A DNA stretch of 64,000 bases from Onychostoma macrolepis. Its lineage: Eukaryota; Chordata; Actinopteri; Cypriniformes; Cyprinidae. The notes under the pieces were generated by a model, which did not search any database, was not told the origin of the DNA, and saw only the letters and a list, made by a program, of their open reading frames with translations. A program made the translations under genes and the position numbers. Shown piece by piece: positions 46,293-51,462 of this stretch (its first letter is position 1; each line of letters begins with the position of its first letter). The stretch is from positions 14,485,967 through 14,549,966 of the forward strand of contig NC_081158.1 in assembly GCF_012432095.1 (NCBI RefSeq), in the 5' to 3' direction.

Positions 46293-49140
46293 AAACCATG
46301 TGGCAAGGCACCTAATGGATATTCCTGGCAACAATCTTACTTTTATATTGACACCTGCAATGGTGTTTTTTATTTGTTGTCTCTGATAAATTAGATGACA
46401 GAAGTCACCGCTCACCACTGTTCATGGCCATTAACACTCCCTCACATACAGCCTTTCCAACACAAAAAGTGTCACACAAAAGTTAAATCAGTAGATTGTA
46501 TTTTGTGAATGATTGGGCACGATGGTTTTTACATCATTTTGTGGCAAAAAAAAAAAAAAAAAGCCAAATGCAATACTCAAAAGTATTGTGGGAAAAAAAA
46601 TGCTTAGTTTGTTTCATGGCCGTATCGGTAACACTTTAGAATAGGGAACACTTATTCACTATTAACTATGACTTTTCCCTCAATAAATTCCTAATTTGCT
46701 GTTTCTAAATAGTTAGTAAGGTAGTTGTTAAGTTTAGGTATTAGGGATGTAGAATAAAGTCACGTAGAATAAGGCATTAATAATATGTGCTTAATTACTA
46801 CTAATAAATGGCTAATATTCTAGTAATATGCATGCTAATAAGCAACAAGTTACCACTTCTTTTTTTTTTACTAAACATGCTTAAAATTGATTTTCTTAAG
46901 CACAAATTGATTTTTTACAGCGTAATCAGACTTTGTGTATTGTTACTGAAACAAACATCTCTAGATACCAGTAGGTCAAACAACTGGTTTATATCTTAAT
47001 ACACACATCACATATAGACCTATACTAAATAGTAGTAAATAATAAATAGTATAAAAATAATAAATAGTATAAAATATATATATATATGTATACAACAGAA
47101 ATATATTAAATGAATTAAACTATAAATTTAAATTATAATAAACAAACAAATATATATTATAAAAATAGACCGAGAAACAAAAAATGCATTAAACTATACA
47201 TTACAATTATAGCAAATGAATAAATCATATAAATGAAAAACTTCAAATAATGAATAAAACACAAATATAACAAATAAATTAAATTATAAATTAAAATTCT
47301 CCATCGGGACAAGACCACGGGAATCAGATAAGCCCTTTACACAATCTGACATGGCTGCGGTTGGAATTGAACTTCGGGGTTTCGTCTGGCCAGAGGAGAA
47401 CTGGCCCCCCGACTGAGCCTGGTTTCTCCCAAGGCTTTTTTTCTCCATTCTGTCACCGATGGAGTTTTAACTGAGTCTAAACTGAGCTAGACAATGATAT
47501 CTCTGAATTCAATAATGAAATGCCTTTAACTGAAAATTGAGTGTTTAATCTTGTCATTTTACATTATTGACACTACTTTCCTATTTTGATATTGGAAAGT
47601 TGCTTTGACACAATCTGAATTGTTAAAAGCGCTATATAAATATAGGTGACTTGACTTGACTATACTGTTTGCAGGAAGACTCCATGTTTGACTTATGCCT
47701 GACCCAAAGGCAAAGTTGGTGTGTGAACCTGAAAATCTGATGTGTGGTGTTGTCGTAAAGAGACTCCTGCCTCCAAATTAACTAAATTGTAGTCAACAAA
47801 AAGAGATCGATGGGTCATTGATGTATAAGGATTTTCGACAGGCAAATTTTAAAATACAAAAAATAATAATATGTTTTGTAGTTGTTAAAACTTTAAGAAG
47901 GTTGTGTACACATAAATTCATATTAACATTTTTAATTAAGTGATTTTAGTGTTTTTTTTATCTAAATGAATCAGCTGTAGCCTTAAAAAATGTCATGTGG
48001 TGTGACCATGATTTATATTAAAATTAATTAATTTTCTTAACATGCTTAACATTTTCTTTAGATCTTCTCAGTAATTGACGTGTTTAGAAACAAAGTTTTT
48101 TGTACATAATGATCTCATATTTTTGTTCTATAATTTCAGAGTTGCCTTCTTAATTGTAGTTAGCAGACTTATTTTTTCTGTAAATTGCATAAAACTGAAA
48201 AAATATTTTTGATGTTTTGACACTTTGAATAACAGAAAAATTACAAATAACTAATGTTTTTTTTAAAAATAAAAGTTGGTACATATGTGGGAGAGGTACT
48301 TCTTATATATGGCATCGTTTTTATGCATTTAAACCCATTTTTAACTGAAAAATGCAATCGGACAGAAGATTTAGGCATCACGTCATTGACCCAGATGCAG
48401 CAACTGTGAGTGAGGTGACCATAAAATGATGGTCGAGCTTCAGTCAGTGGTGGCCATGGCTACCTCATAGCTCTGTCCCTTTGACACATGGTATCCTTCA
48501 CTACTCTGTGGCATGGCTAGGAAATTGGTAGGTCACTGTCCACTCCTAATTATCTAGGACATTTTTATCTGTAGATATGATTTCTCAGAGCCCTTGTCAA
48601 TGTTAAGACAAACATCAAAACTCCAATTGCTTATAAAAATCACAGCAGAATTCTCCTCTATCAGTCAAACAATTTTACATCTCGCTCATGGGTGTACAAA
48701 AAACAGTGCAGGACTGGTTTGATGTCAAAATTTGTATGGAGTAAGAAGAAAAAGAAGAAGAAAGTGAGATAAAAAAATATTATATTGTCATTACCTTGTG
48801 CATCAGTCACTTTGCCTGGAGAAGAACAGAAAATTTTGTTTCAGAAAATTATAATTAAAAGGTACGTCATTCTTTATTAACAATTCAATTTTAAAACAAT
48901 AAATATAATTTTGTATATTAAATTAAATGGAGGATATTTTGTTATGAACAATATTATACATATTTCTCAATATCATCATCATTAATTATTTAATTGATTA
49001 AAACATTTACAAGTGCAAATTTGAAATTAAAATTTAGATTTTTTTTAAACATTTTATTTATAGGATTTATAACATATTTTAAACTTACTGGCAAGAAGAG
49101 ACAGCAGTGCTACAACATATAATGGGGCAGGTTTCCCCAT
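12813..49140 (-). CDS. Multi-NIDO, EGF-like, ZP-domain secreted protein (whole gene)
   Basis: Reconstructed from splice sites and phase. The order is signal-peptide exon (49089-49140), a 21-nt exon (48795-48815), fourteen cassettes of four exons each, an EGF-like exon (16216-16311), and ZP exons at 14726-14910, 14475-14638, 13807-14049, 13500-13662 and 12813-12893. Every junction is phase-compatible. Counting each cassette at the 621 nt of the intact ones, the coding sequence without the EGF exon is 9603 nt (3200 residues plus stop), or 3232 residues with it. NIDO domains occur in nidogen, alpha-tectorin and SNED1, and ZP domains polymerise extracellular filaments. The order NIDO-EGF-ZP suggests a tectorin/uromodulin-like apical or matrix glycoprotein; the exact orthologue is not established. 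Many cassettes carry short deletions that break the frame as written. The alternative, a decaying gene, is less likely because the unique exons and the outer cassettes are clean. Confidence 0.82.
13001..13424. mobile_element. MITE with GGTCCCACTTTATATTAGG end
   Basis: The left end GGTCCCACTTTATATTAGGT pairs with a diverged right end (TTTATAAACTGAGACC). It lies between the last two ZP exons, so it is an intronic insertion. A second element at 13157-13266 is nested in it. Confidence 0.6.
13157..13266. mobile_element. Nested palindromic MITE
   Basis: CAGACAGCAA at the left and TTGCTGTCTGG at the right, with CCCACATCTGGCCCG and CGGGCCAGATGTGGG forming an internal hairpin. Confidence 0.6.
13500..13662 (-). 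CDS. ZP exon 4
   Basis: Exon of 163 nt between acceptor CTTCCTAG and donor GTATGT. It encodes ECPNPQDGTVEVLQNG through FRMFTFSGSSDRIFLHCQ to LCLVQNGRCAQ. The F-x-F-x-M-F-x-F pattern and the HCQVHLC pair are standard for the ZP-C subdomain. It joins the final exon in phase 0. Confidence 0.88.
13807..14049 (-). CDS. ZP exon 3
   Basis: Exon of 243 nt, acceptor GCTCACAG and donor GTGAGT. It encodes GEGTY-like sequence (GIYQIRMIPYHDAQF) and ends with ATVLDNCWATPVNDIDHDIR. The CWATP motif is highly typical of ZP-C. It begins in phase 2 and ends in phase 2. Confidence 0.9.
14475..14638 (-). CDS. ZP exon 2
   Basis: Exon of 164 nt after acceptor CCTCGTAG, donor GTAAGG. It encodes NNRTHFIYQNAIQS and then ISRARWMNITFSCAYPL, covering the end of ZP-N and the interdomain start, and contains N-glycosylation sequons (NRT, NIT). 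It starts in phase 0 and ends in phase 2. Confidence 0.88.
14726..14910 (-). CDS. ZP exon 1 (ZP-N start)
   Basis: Exon of 185 nt between an acceptor ending TTAAG and donor GTAATT. It encodes AEEYCASSTGSLSLSRCQLF, then LHLNDPSCRGTLEDGRL and HICGTTLT. The LNDPSC and CGT motifs mark ZP-N. It begins in phase 1, so its first two bases complete a codon with the final G of the EGF-like exon to give Asp. Confidence 0.88.
14911..16215 (-). other. Intron, no elements recognised
   Basis: Intron between the EGF-like and first ZP exon. I see no exon-like segments with paired splice sites; composition is unremarkable. Confidence 0.5.
16216..16311 (-). CDS. EGF-like exon of the NIDO-ZP gene
   Basis: A 96-nt segment encoding DTCTENEACQERGGIYG, then CVCLEGQRPNPDIF. 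The cysteine spacing is EGF-like. The donor CTTTG-GTAAGTG is good and is phase-compatible with ZP exon 1 (PDIF-D-AEEYC). The upstream edge is a problem: the reading frame that completes Cys with the preceding NIDO exon begins at GTGATACTTGC, but the bases before it are TTTTGTTT, not AG. The nearest AG in the correct phase is inside the segment. Either the acceptor is mutated or misread, or the exon is skipped. Skipping keeps the frame because the exon is symmetrical. Confidence 0.7.
16497..17945. mobile_element. CAGTGG-ended non-autonomous element
   Basis: Begins CAGTGGTGGCTGCTGG inside a TA-rich tract and ends ATCCCCACTG; subterminal GAAGCTC/GAGCTTC words oppose each other. No transposase was recognised. 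The superfamily is unassigned. Confidence 0.5.
17956..19001 (+). mobile_element. Tc1-like DNA transposon
   Basis: The inverted ends begin CAGTGGGTACGGAAAGTATT and are matched by AATACTTTCCGTACCCACTG. The element lies in TA-repeat sequence, as expected from TA target choice, and contains a damaged Tc1 transposase. Confidence 0.85.
18146..18953 (+). pseudogene. Tc1 transposase, N-truncated and internally deleted
   Basis: The frame starts inside the second DNA-binding helix region (GRPAKLSYRGRR) and lacks the first helix-turn-helix. The first catalytic Asp is in LWSDESKIELFG. A stop after DENLL is followed in another frame by QQDNDPKHTAK (second Asp). About 60 bp are then missing before NPIEHLWRDLK (third catalytic residue, Glu). 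It cannot encode an active enzyme. Confidence 0.85.
19002..19049. repeat. (TA)n / (CA)n microsatellite
   Basis: Simple repeat between the two Tc1 elements, probably grown from their TA target sites. Confidence 0.8.
19065..21533 (-). mobile_element. L2-type LINE, 5'-truncated
   Basis: Flanked by the 7-bp duplication TGAAAAA (19058-19064 and 21534-21540), which sits exactly in the Tc1 terminal repeat. Read on the minus strand it begins within the endonuclease C-terminus (LDLIYTRN, then TSDHF at about 21440-21520). It continues through a linker and the reverse transcriptase, and ends in a tail containing CATTTTGCAGACGCTTTTAT, read on the plus strand, a familiar teleost LINE/SINE 3' tail. Confidence 0.85.
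19261..21416 (-). pseudogene. L2 endonuclease/reverse-transcriptase ORF, frameshifted
   Basis: ORF 20514-21416 holds the linker and RT fingers (ENYRPVSLLPFIAKTLERVV). ORF 19261-20247 holds the palm with the catalytic YADDTQLYL box preceded by GVPQGSVLGPLLF, and the C-terminal SLHWLPVAARIKFK and PGWWNDLP blocks. Between them, at about 20250-20540, the frame changes more than once. The lack of most of the endonuclease and these shifts make it inactive. Confidence 0.85.
21744..22737 (-). pseudogene. Second Tc1 transposase, frameshifted
   Basis: On the minus strand, 22294-22737 encodes the paired HTH region (YKAISKALGLQQTMVRAI, GRPTKITPRAQRRL) up to ILWTDTTKV, which carries the first catalytic Asp. 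After a gap in frame, 21916-22131 has QQDNEPKHTSKS (second Asp) and SSDLNPIE (Glu). The end (WHDLKKVVHARKPSN) is in a third frame. All catalytic residues are visible but not in one frame. Confidence 0.85.
23150..23933. other. Right part of the host hAT element
   Basis: Starts with a TA and GAAA/GGAA simple repeat, then unique sequence up to GTTTGAAAACCACTG. No reading frame with family features. Confidence 0.5.
24036..25104 (-). CDS. NIDO cassette 14 (last, intact)
   Basis: Exons in transcription order: a 24977-25104 (128 nt, PANFLPFGDGDTVNPISDDG to GRTYNQIY), b 24506-24772 (267 nt, NNNGHLTFTEPLSAYVPYLN), c 24313-24408 (96 nt, VVTFQVVLVSNGDRSFILIN), d 24036-24165 (130 nt, AGYDTVDSVNSF to VDGSAN). 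The total is 621 nt with phase 1 at both ends, and the frame is open throughout. It is the most distinctive cassette: exon b reads APLWTDLFNVDGG, exon d NIDVNGRW, and its b-c and c-d introns differ from all others. Its a-b intron is type B (see findings). Confidence 0.9.
25216..26276 (-). CDS. NIDO cassette 13 (intact)
   Basis: Exons a 26149-26276, b 25685-25951, c 25506-25601, d 25216-25345; 621 nt, open throughout. Exon b reads TQPLSAYVPYLN and ALWTDLNNVNGG. The a-b intron is type A, otherwise found only in cassette 1. Confidence 0.9.
26388..27451 (-). CDS. NIDO cassette 12
   Basis: Exons a 27324-27451 (128), b 26856-27121 (266), c 26678-26772 (95), d 26388-26517 (130). One base is missing in b (at GACGAGCGG) and one in c (TTTCGCTAT instead of TTTCGGCTAT), so the frame breaks as written. 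Subtype DNVNGG; a-b intron type B. Confidence 0.82.
27563..28624 (-). CDS. NIDO cassette 11
   Basis: Exons a 28498-28624 (127), b 28030-28294 (265), c 27852-27946 (95), d 27563-27691 (129). Five bases are missing in total, touching all four exons. Subtype DNVNGG; a-b intron type B. Confidence 0.82.
28736..29798 (-). CDS. NIDO cassette 10
   Basis: Exons a 29672-29798 (127), b 29204-29469 (266), c 29026-29120 (95), d 28736-28865 (130, intact). Three bases missing. Subtype DNDNGG; a-b intron type B. Confidence 0.82.
29910..30972 (-). CDS. NIDO cassette 9
   Basis: Exons a 30845-30972 (128, intact), b 30377-30642 (266), c 30199-30293 (95), d 29910-30038 (129). Three bases missing. Subtype DNDNGG; a-b intron type B. 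Confidence 0.82.
31084..32144 (-). CDS. NIDO cassette 8
   Basis: Exons a 32017-32144 (128, intact), b 31552-31814 (263), c 31374-31468 (95), d 31084-31213 (130, intact). Five bases missing, including two at GTCCTCTGTAGG in exon b. Subtype DNVNGG. Confidence 0.82.
32256..33311 (-). CDS. NIDO cassette 7
   Basis: Exons a 33185-33311 (127), b 32721-32982 (262), c 32544-32638 (95), d 32256-32384 (129). Eight bases missing, jointly the most damaged. Its pattern of gaps is the same as in cassette 6. Subtype DNVNGG. Confidence 0.82.
33423..34478 (-). CDS. NIDO cassette 6
   Basis: Exons a 34352-34478 (127), b 33888-34149 (262), c 33711-33805 (95), d 33423-33551 (129). Eight bases missing, with the same gaps as cassette 7. 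Subtype DNVNGG. Confidence 0.82.
34590..35652 (-). CDS. NIDO cassette 5
   Basis: Exons a 35525-35652 (128), b 35056-35322 (267, intact), c 34878-34972 (95), d 34590-34718 (129). Two bases missing. Subtype DNDNGG. Confidence 0.83.
35764..36826 (-). CDS. NIDO cassette 4
   Basis: Exons a 36699-36826 (128), b 36232-36496 (265), c 36053-36148 (96, intact), d 35764-35892 (129). Three bases missing. Subtype DNDNGG. Confidence 0.83.
36938..38003 (-). CDS. NIDO cassette 3
   Basis: Exons a 37876-38003 (128), b 37406-37671 (266), c 37228-37322 (95), d 36938-37067 (130). Two bases missing. Subtype DNDNGG. Confidence 0.84.
38115..39182 (-). CDS. NIDO cassette 2 (intact)
   Basis: Exons a 39055-39182 (128), b 38584-38850 (267), c 38405-38500 (96), d 38115-38244 (130); 621 nt, open throughout. 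Subtype DNDNGG; a-b intron type B. Confidence 0.9.
39294..40353 (-). CDS. NIDO cassette 1 (first in the protein)
   Basis: Exons a 40226-40353 (128), b 39762-40028 (267), c 39584-39678 (95), d 39294-39423 (130). Only one base is missing, in exon c. Exon a is distinctive (GDIVNPVSDDGSSEAIFLQQ) and its acceptor context (TTTTCCTAG) differs from all other cassettes, as expected for the first unit. Exon b reads TQPLSA as in cassette 13, and the a-b intron is type A. Confidence 0.86.
40530..40955. repeat. Probable retroposon fragment
   Basis: The stretch from ATTTCAAGATTCAAGATTTT to GGGAAGAAGCTCCTCCTGAG resembles a common fish LINE 3' region. No ORF or target duplication was found, so this is a pattern-based call. 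Confidence 0.35.
41241..41334 (+). repeat. LTR-like 3' tail, copy 1
   Basis: GCTGGTGTTCGACCCTGCCT ... AATAAAGC ... ending in TTACA. It is repeated about 450 bp downstream. Confidence 0.45.
41690..41783 (+). repeat. LTR-like 3' tail, copy 2
   Basis: GCTGGTGTTTGACCTTGCCT ... AATAAAGC ... ending in TTACA; a diverged direct repeat of 41241-41334. Confidence 0.45.
42416..43058. mobile_element. hAT MITE, CAGGGGTC family, copy 3, with insertion
   Basis: Ends CAGGGCCACCAAACTTG and GTCTGGTGACCCCTG. The flanks GTTTAACC and GTTTAAGG are an imperfect 8-bp duplication. The middle, about 42513-42985, is another inverted-repeat element beginning GGTGTGTTCAAGTCATG and closing TGACTTGAATGCACC. Confidence 0.65.
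43314..43388. repeat. Perfect 35-bp-arm palindrome
   Basis: Arms 43314-43348 and 43354-43388 are exact reverse complements around the 5-nt loop ATGGC. As DNA it could extrude a cruciform; as RNA it would form a 35-bp hairpin. Confidence 0.9.
43836..44008. mobile_element. Palindromic MITE with 72-bp arms
   Basis: Arms 43836-43907 and 43937-44008 match with two mismatches around a 29-nt spacer. The ends TAGGTGTGTTCGACTTGAAG share the first 14 bases of the surrounding element's terminus. The outermost TA could be a duplicated TA target. Confidence 0.8.
45639..46203. mobile_element. hAT MITE with perfect 8-bp TSD
   Basis: Ends TAGGGATGCACGATAT and ATATCGTGCATCCCTA, flanked by ATTTTTAT on both sides (45631-45638 and 46204-46211). 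Confidence 0.85.
46246..46290. repeat. (TG)n microsatellite
   Basis: Simple TG run of about 20 units. Confidence 0.9.
46627..46875. repeat. Single-ended MITE-like repeat
   Basis: GGTAACACTTTAGAATAGGG start; this end is common in fish repeats. The opposite end is not convincing. Confidence 0.4.
46876..47289. other. AT-rich intronic sequence
   Basis: Short A/T tandem words (AATAAATAGTATAAA) and no exon signals. Confidence 0.5.
47290..47660 (+). mobile_element. SINE-like repeat, plus orientation
   Basis: It ends GCGCTATATAAATATAGGTG followed by a GACTT repeat. The same family lies inverted at 51083-51462. The GCGCTATATAAAT 3' tail is typical of LINE-mobilised fish SINEs. Confidence 0.6.
47661..48794 (-). 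other. Intron, no elements recognised
   Basis: Sequence between the SINE-like repeat and exon 3 of the NIDO-ZP gene, without recognised exons or paired termini. Confidence 0.4.
48795..48815 (-). CDS. 21-nt exon 3 of the NIDO-ZP gene
   Basis: Acceptor CTTCTCCAG, donor GTAATG. With the last base of the signal-peptide exon it encodes SKVTDAQ, ending in phase 1. Its final G joins TG of the first NIDO exon to give Val. It begins just after the predicted signal-peptide cleavage region. Confidence 0.7.
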
Positions 49141-49167
49141 TTTTTGTGTGTGTTGTCACAATGTGTT
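49089..49167 (-). CDS. Exon 2: start codon and signal peptide
   Basis: ATG at 49140 in a favourable context (AAAAAATGG). It encodes MGKPAPLYVVALLSLLA, a short basic start and a hydrophobic core as in a secretory signal peptide, then donor CCA-GTAAGT at 49088. The acceptor CCCCTTAAAG places the 5' edge at 49167, so 49141-49167 is untranslated. Confidence 0.8.
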
Positions 49168-49320
49168 CTTTAAGGGGAAAAAAAGAATCACTGTGAACAA
49201 CAATGGCACCAATAGCAGTATCATTTTGAGATAACTTTTTTCATCATTAATACTGAGTAAGCATAACTACAAAAAATTTTAATGATTAGCTCGGATTTGT
49301 TATAAGGAATTGAATCTTAC

Positions 49321-49386
49321 CAAAATATGCAACGGTAATTGATACGCTTCCAAATACAATGATCTAAATTCCCACTTGCAGTTTTT
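49321..49386 (-). other. Probable non-coding exon 1 (5' UTR)
   Basis: Starts roughly 30 bp after the TATA box and ends at donor GTAAGATT (49315-49320). Its 5' edge is an estimate from the TATA position. Confidence 0.5.
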
Positions 49387-49410
49387 GAAACAAATGACAG
49401 ATAATGTCAG

Positions 49411-49440
49411 TATTTATACTGATTTTTAGGGGGCGGGGTT
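49411..49440 (-). promoter_or_regulatory. TATA box with upstream GC box
   Basis: On the minus strand TATAAATA (49411-49418) is preceded by CCCCGCCCCC (about 49428-49438). Spacing to the predicted first exon is as expected for RNA polymerase II. Confidence 0.6.
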
Positions 49441-49655
49441 TTCACACAACGTTCATTTACCATACAGTAATATCAATAGAGCGAAAAATCATTGCAGGCA
49501 TTTCAGCGATTTGTGGTATTTTACAGATGACAGAAACCTGTCTTTCTTGTCTGCTCTTACTTTCGTAGCACAGTGCAGATTTTTTCATACTCAGCTGATA
49601 CTTAATAACTTGACACACAAAACAAGTTAAAAAGACCGGTAACACTTTTATATAG

Positions 49656-49806
49656 GGACCACAACGCATACGTGCGCTTTCCCCAAAACATAATCAATGT
49701 AATCAGCGTTGTTTACGTTCAGCATGCATGCACTTTCTCCTAAACATAAACAACTCTGATTACGTTCATTACTTCTGGGGAAAGTGCACGCATGCATTGT
49801 GGTACT
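49656..49806. mobile_element. Short inverted-repeat MITE upstream of the promoter
   Basis: GGGACCACAACGCATACGTG...TTTCCCC is opposed by GGGGAAAGTGCACGCATGCA...TGTGGTACTC. It lies about 240-400 bp upstream of the TATA box. Confidence 0.55.
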
Positions 49807-49829
49807 CTCCAAAATGGCGGAAGACGGTA

Positions 49830-50158
49830 ACTTGGGGAGAAGAATCGTTTGAATAAATGATCTTATTTTTGTTTTCTTTGCACAAAAAAACTATTCTCCT
49901 AGCTTTGCAAAGTTGAAGTTGAGCCACTGATGTCACATGGACTGCTTTACCGATGTCCTTGCTATGTTTCTGGGTCTGGGAACATTTCAGTTGCATTTCT
50001 GTCTATGCACGGTCAGACTCAGAGAGCTTCTAAGTTTAATCAAAAATATCTTCATTTGTGTTCCGAAGATGAACGAAGGTCTTACAGGTTTGGAACGACA
50101 TGAGAGTGAGTAATTAATTAAATATTTTTTTTATTTTGGGGTGAACTATCCCTTTAAC
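49830..50158. repeat. One-ended MITE fragment
   Basis: Ends GGGGTGAACTATCCCTTTAA, a very common teleost MITE terminus. The opposite end is missing. Confidence 0.5.
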
Positions 50159-50184
50159 AACTACCTTACGAACTAGCAAAGCTA

Positions 50185-50670
50185 GCAGCCATATCACCCT
50201 GCAGCCCAAGACTGGTTGCCCACTGAAGCTAAGCAGGGCTGAGCCTGGTCAGTTCCTGGATGGGAGACCTCTTGGGAAAGCTAGGTTGCTGCTGGAAGAG
50301 GTGTTAGTGAGGCCAGCAGGGGGTGCTTACCCTGTGGTCTGTGTGGGTCCTAAAGCCCCAGTATAGTGACGGGGACACTATACTGTAAAAAGCACTGTCC
50401 TTTGGATGAGACGTTAAACCGAGATCCTATGGTCATTAAAAATCCTGGCCAAATTTGCCCATTGGCCTCTGACCATCATGGCCTCCTAATCATCCCCATA
50501 GATTGGCTTCATCACTCTGTCTCCTCTCCACCAATCAGCTGGTGTGTGGTGGGTGTTCTGGTGCACTATGGCTGCCGTACACTGGTGGTGGATGAAGAGA
50601 TTCCCCCCTTCCATGTAAAGCACTTCGAGTACCCAGAAAAGTGCTATATAAATGTAATGAATTATTACTA
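50185..50670 (+). mobile_element. 5S rRNA-derived SINE (SINE3-like)
   Basis: The head resembles 5S rRNA: GAAGCTAAGCAGGGCTGAGC and TGGATGGGAGACC are its internal promoter region. The body runs to a LINE-type tail, GAAAAGTGCTATATAAATGT. The 5S-derived head makes it a SINE3-type element rather than a 5S gene. Confidence 0.8.
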
Positions 50671-50746
50671 TTGAGCAGCAAATTAGGAGTTTATTGAGCC
50701 AAAAGTCATAAGTTAATTGGACCTTAAAATAAAGTGTGAACAAAAG

Positions 50747-51041
50747 TGTCACGTGTTGGTTTCTGTTTAGTTACTGTCTGGCCTTATTCGGTTTTGTTCC
50801 TGTCCTCATTATCAGTTAGTCATCTATTCCTTGTTAATTTACTCGTTAGTCCCTAGTTTGGTTAGTATTTATAGCCCTGTCTTTCCCCTGTTTGTTTGTC
50901 CTGTATTATCTTGAGTGAATGTGTTTGTGGTTGTACGTTCTCCTAGTGATTCTCCTGTCCTTTGAGTTTAAGTTGGAATTAAAGACTGTTTATTGGAATT
51001 CTCCAGTGTCGTGCACTTCTCTAGAGCCACACACCGTTACA
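50747..51041 (+). mobile_element. Solo LTR with 5-bp TSD
   Basis: Begins TGTCACG and ends CGTTACA, with the direct repeat AAAAG on each side (50742-50746 and 51042-51046). It contains a TATTTATAG box and ATTAAAG. A 295-bp LTR with TG...CA ends and 5-bp duplication fits a Ty3/gypsy-type element reduced to a solo LTR. Confidence 0.75.
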
Positions 51042-51082
51042 AAAAGACAGTTTTTAAAACTTTTAGCAAAATATTCAAAACT

Positions 51083-51462
51083 TTAATAGTCAAGTCAAGT
51101 CACCTTTATTGATATAGCGCTTTTAACAATACAGATTGTGTCAAAGCACTTAACAGTATCAAATTAGAGGATAGAGTGTCAGTAATGTATAATGATAAGA
51201 TTAAACACTCAATTTTCAGTTAAAGGCATTTCATTATTGAATTCAGAGATGTCATTGTCTAGCTCAGTTTAGTTTAAATATTATCTGTGCAATCAAATCA
51301 AATCAAATCGGCGATAATCGCTAGAAATTAAGTGTCCCCAACTGAGCAAGCCAGAGGCGACAGCGGCAAGGAACTCCCTCTGTGACAGAATGGAGAAAAA
51401 AACCTTGGGAGAAACCAGGCTCAGTCGGGGGGCCAGTTCTCCTCTGACCAGACGAAACCCGC
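51083..51462 (-). mobile_element. SINE-like repeat, minus orientation
   Basis: Inverted relative of 47290-47660: GTCAAGTCAAGTCACCTTTA at its 3' tail, and CTTGGGAGAAACCAGGCTCA shared in the body. Confidence 0.6.

Larger units (their letters stand above)
44600..46440. mobile_element. Diverged hAT-like repeat, copy 1
   Basis: About 44950-45630 plus 46300-46430 are homologous to 55520-56060 plus 56640-56750 (shared words: 'tttcaagcaaagca', 'ttggcacctacgctt' against 'ttggcgcctccgctc', 'gacacctgcaatggtgtttt'). The body is interrupted by the element at 45639-46203 and a TG repeat. No ORF. Confidence 0.5.

Noticed and set aside
50195..50310. Functional 5S rRNA gene
   Set aside because: Only the head resembles 5S and it is diverged; the body continues into a SINE tail.
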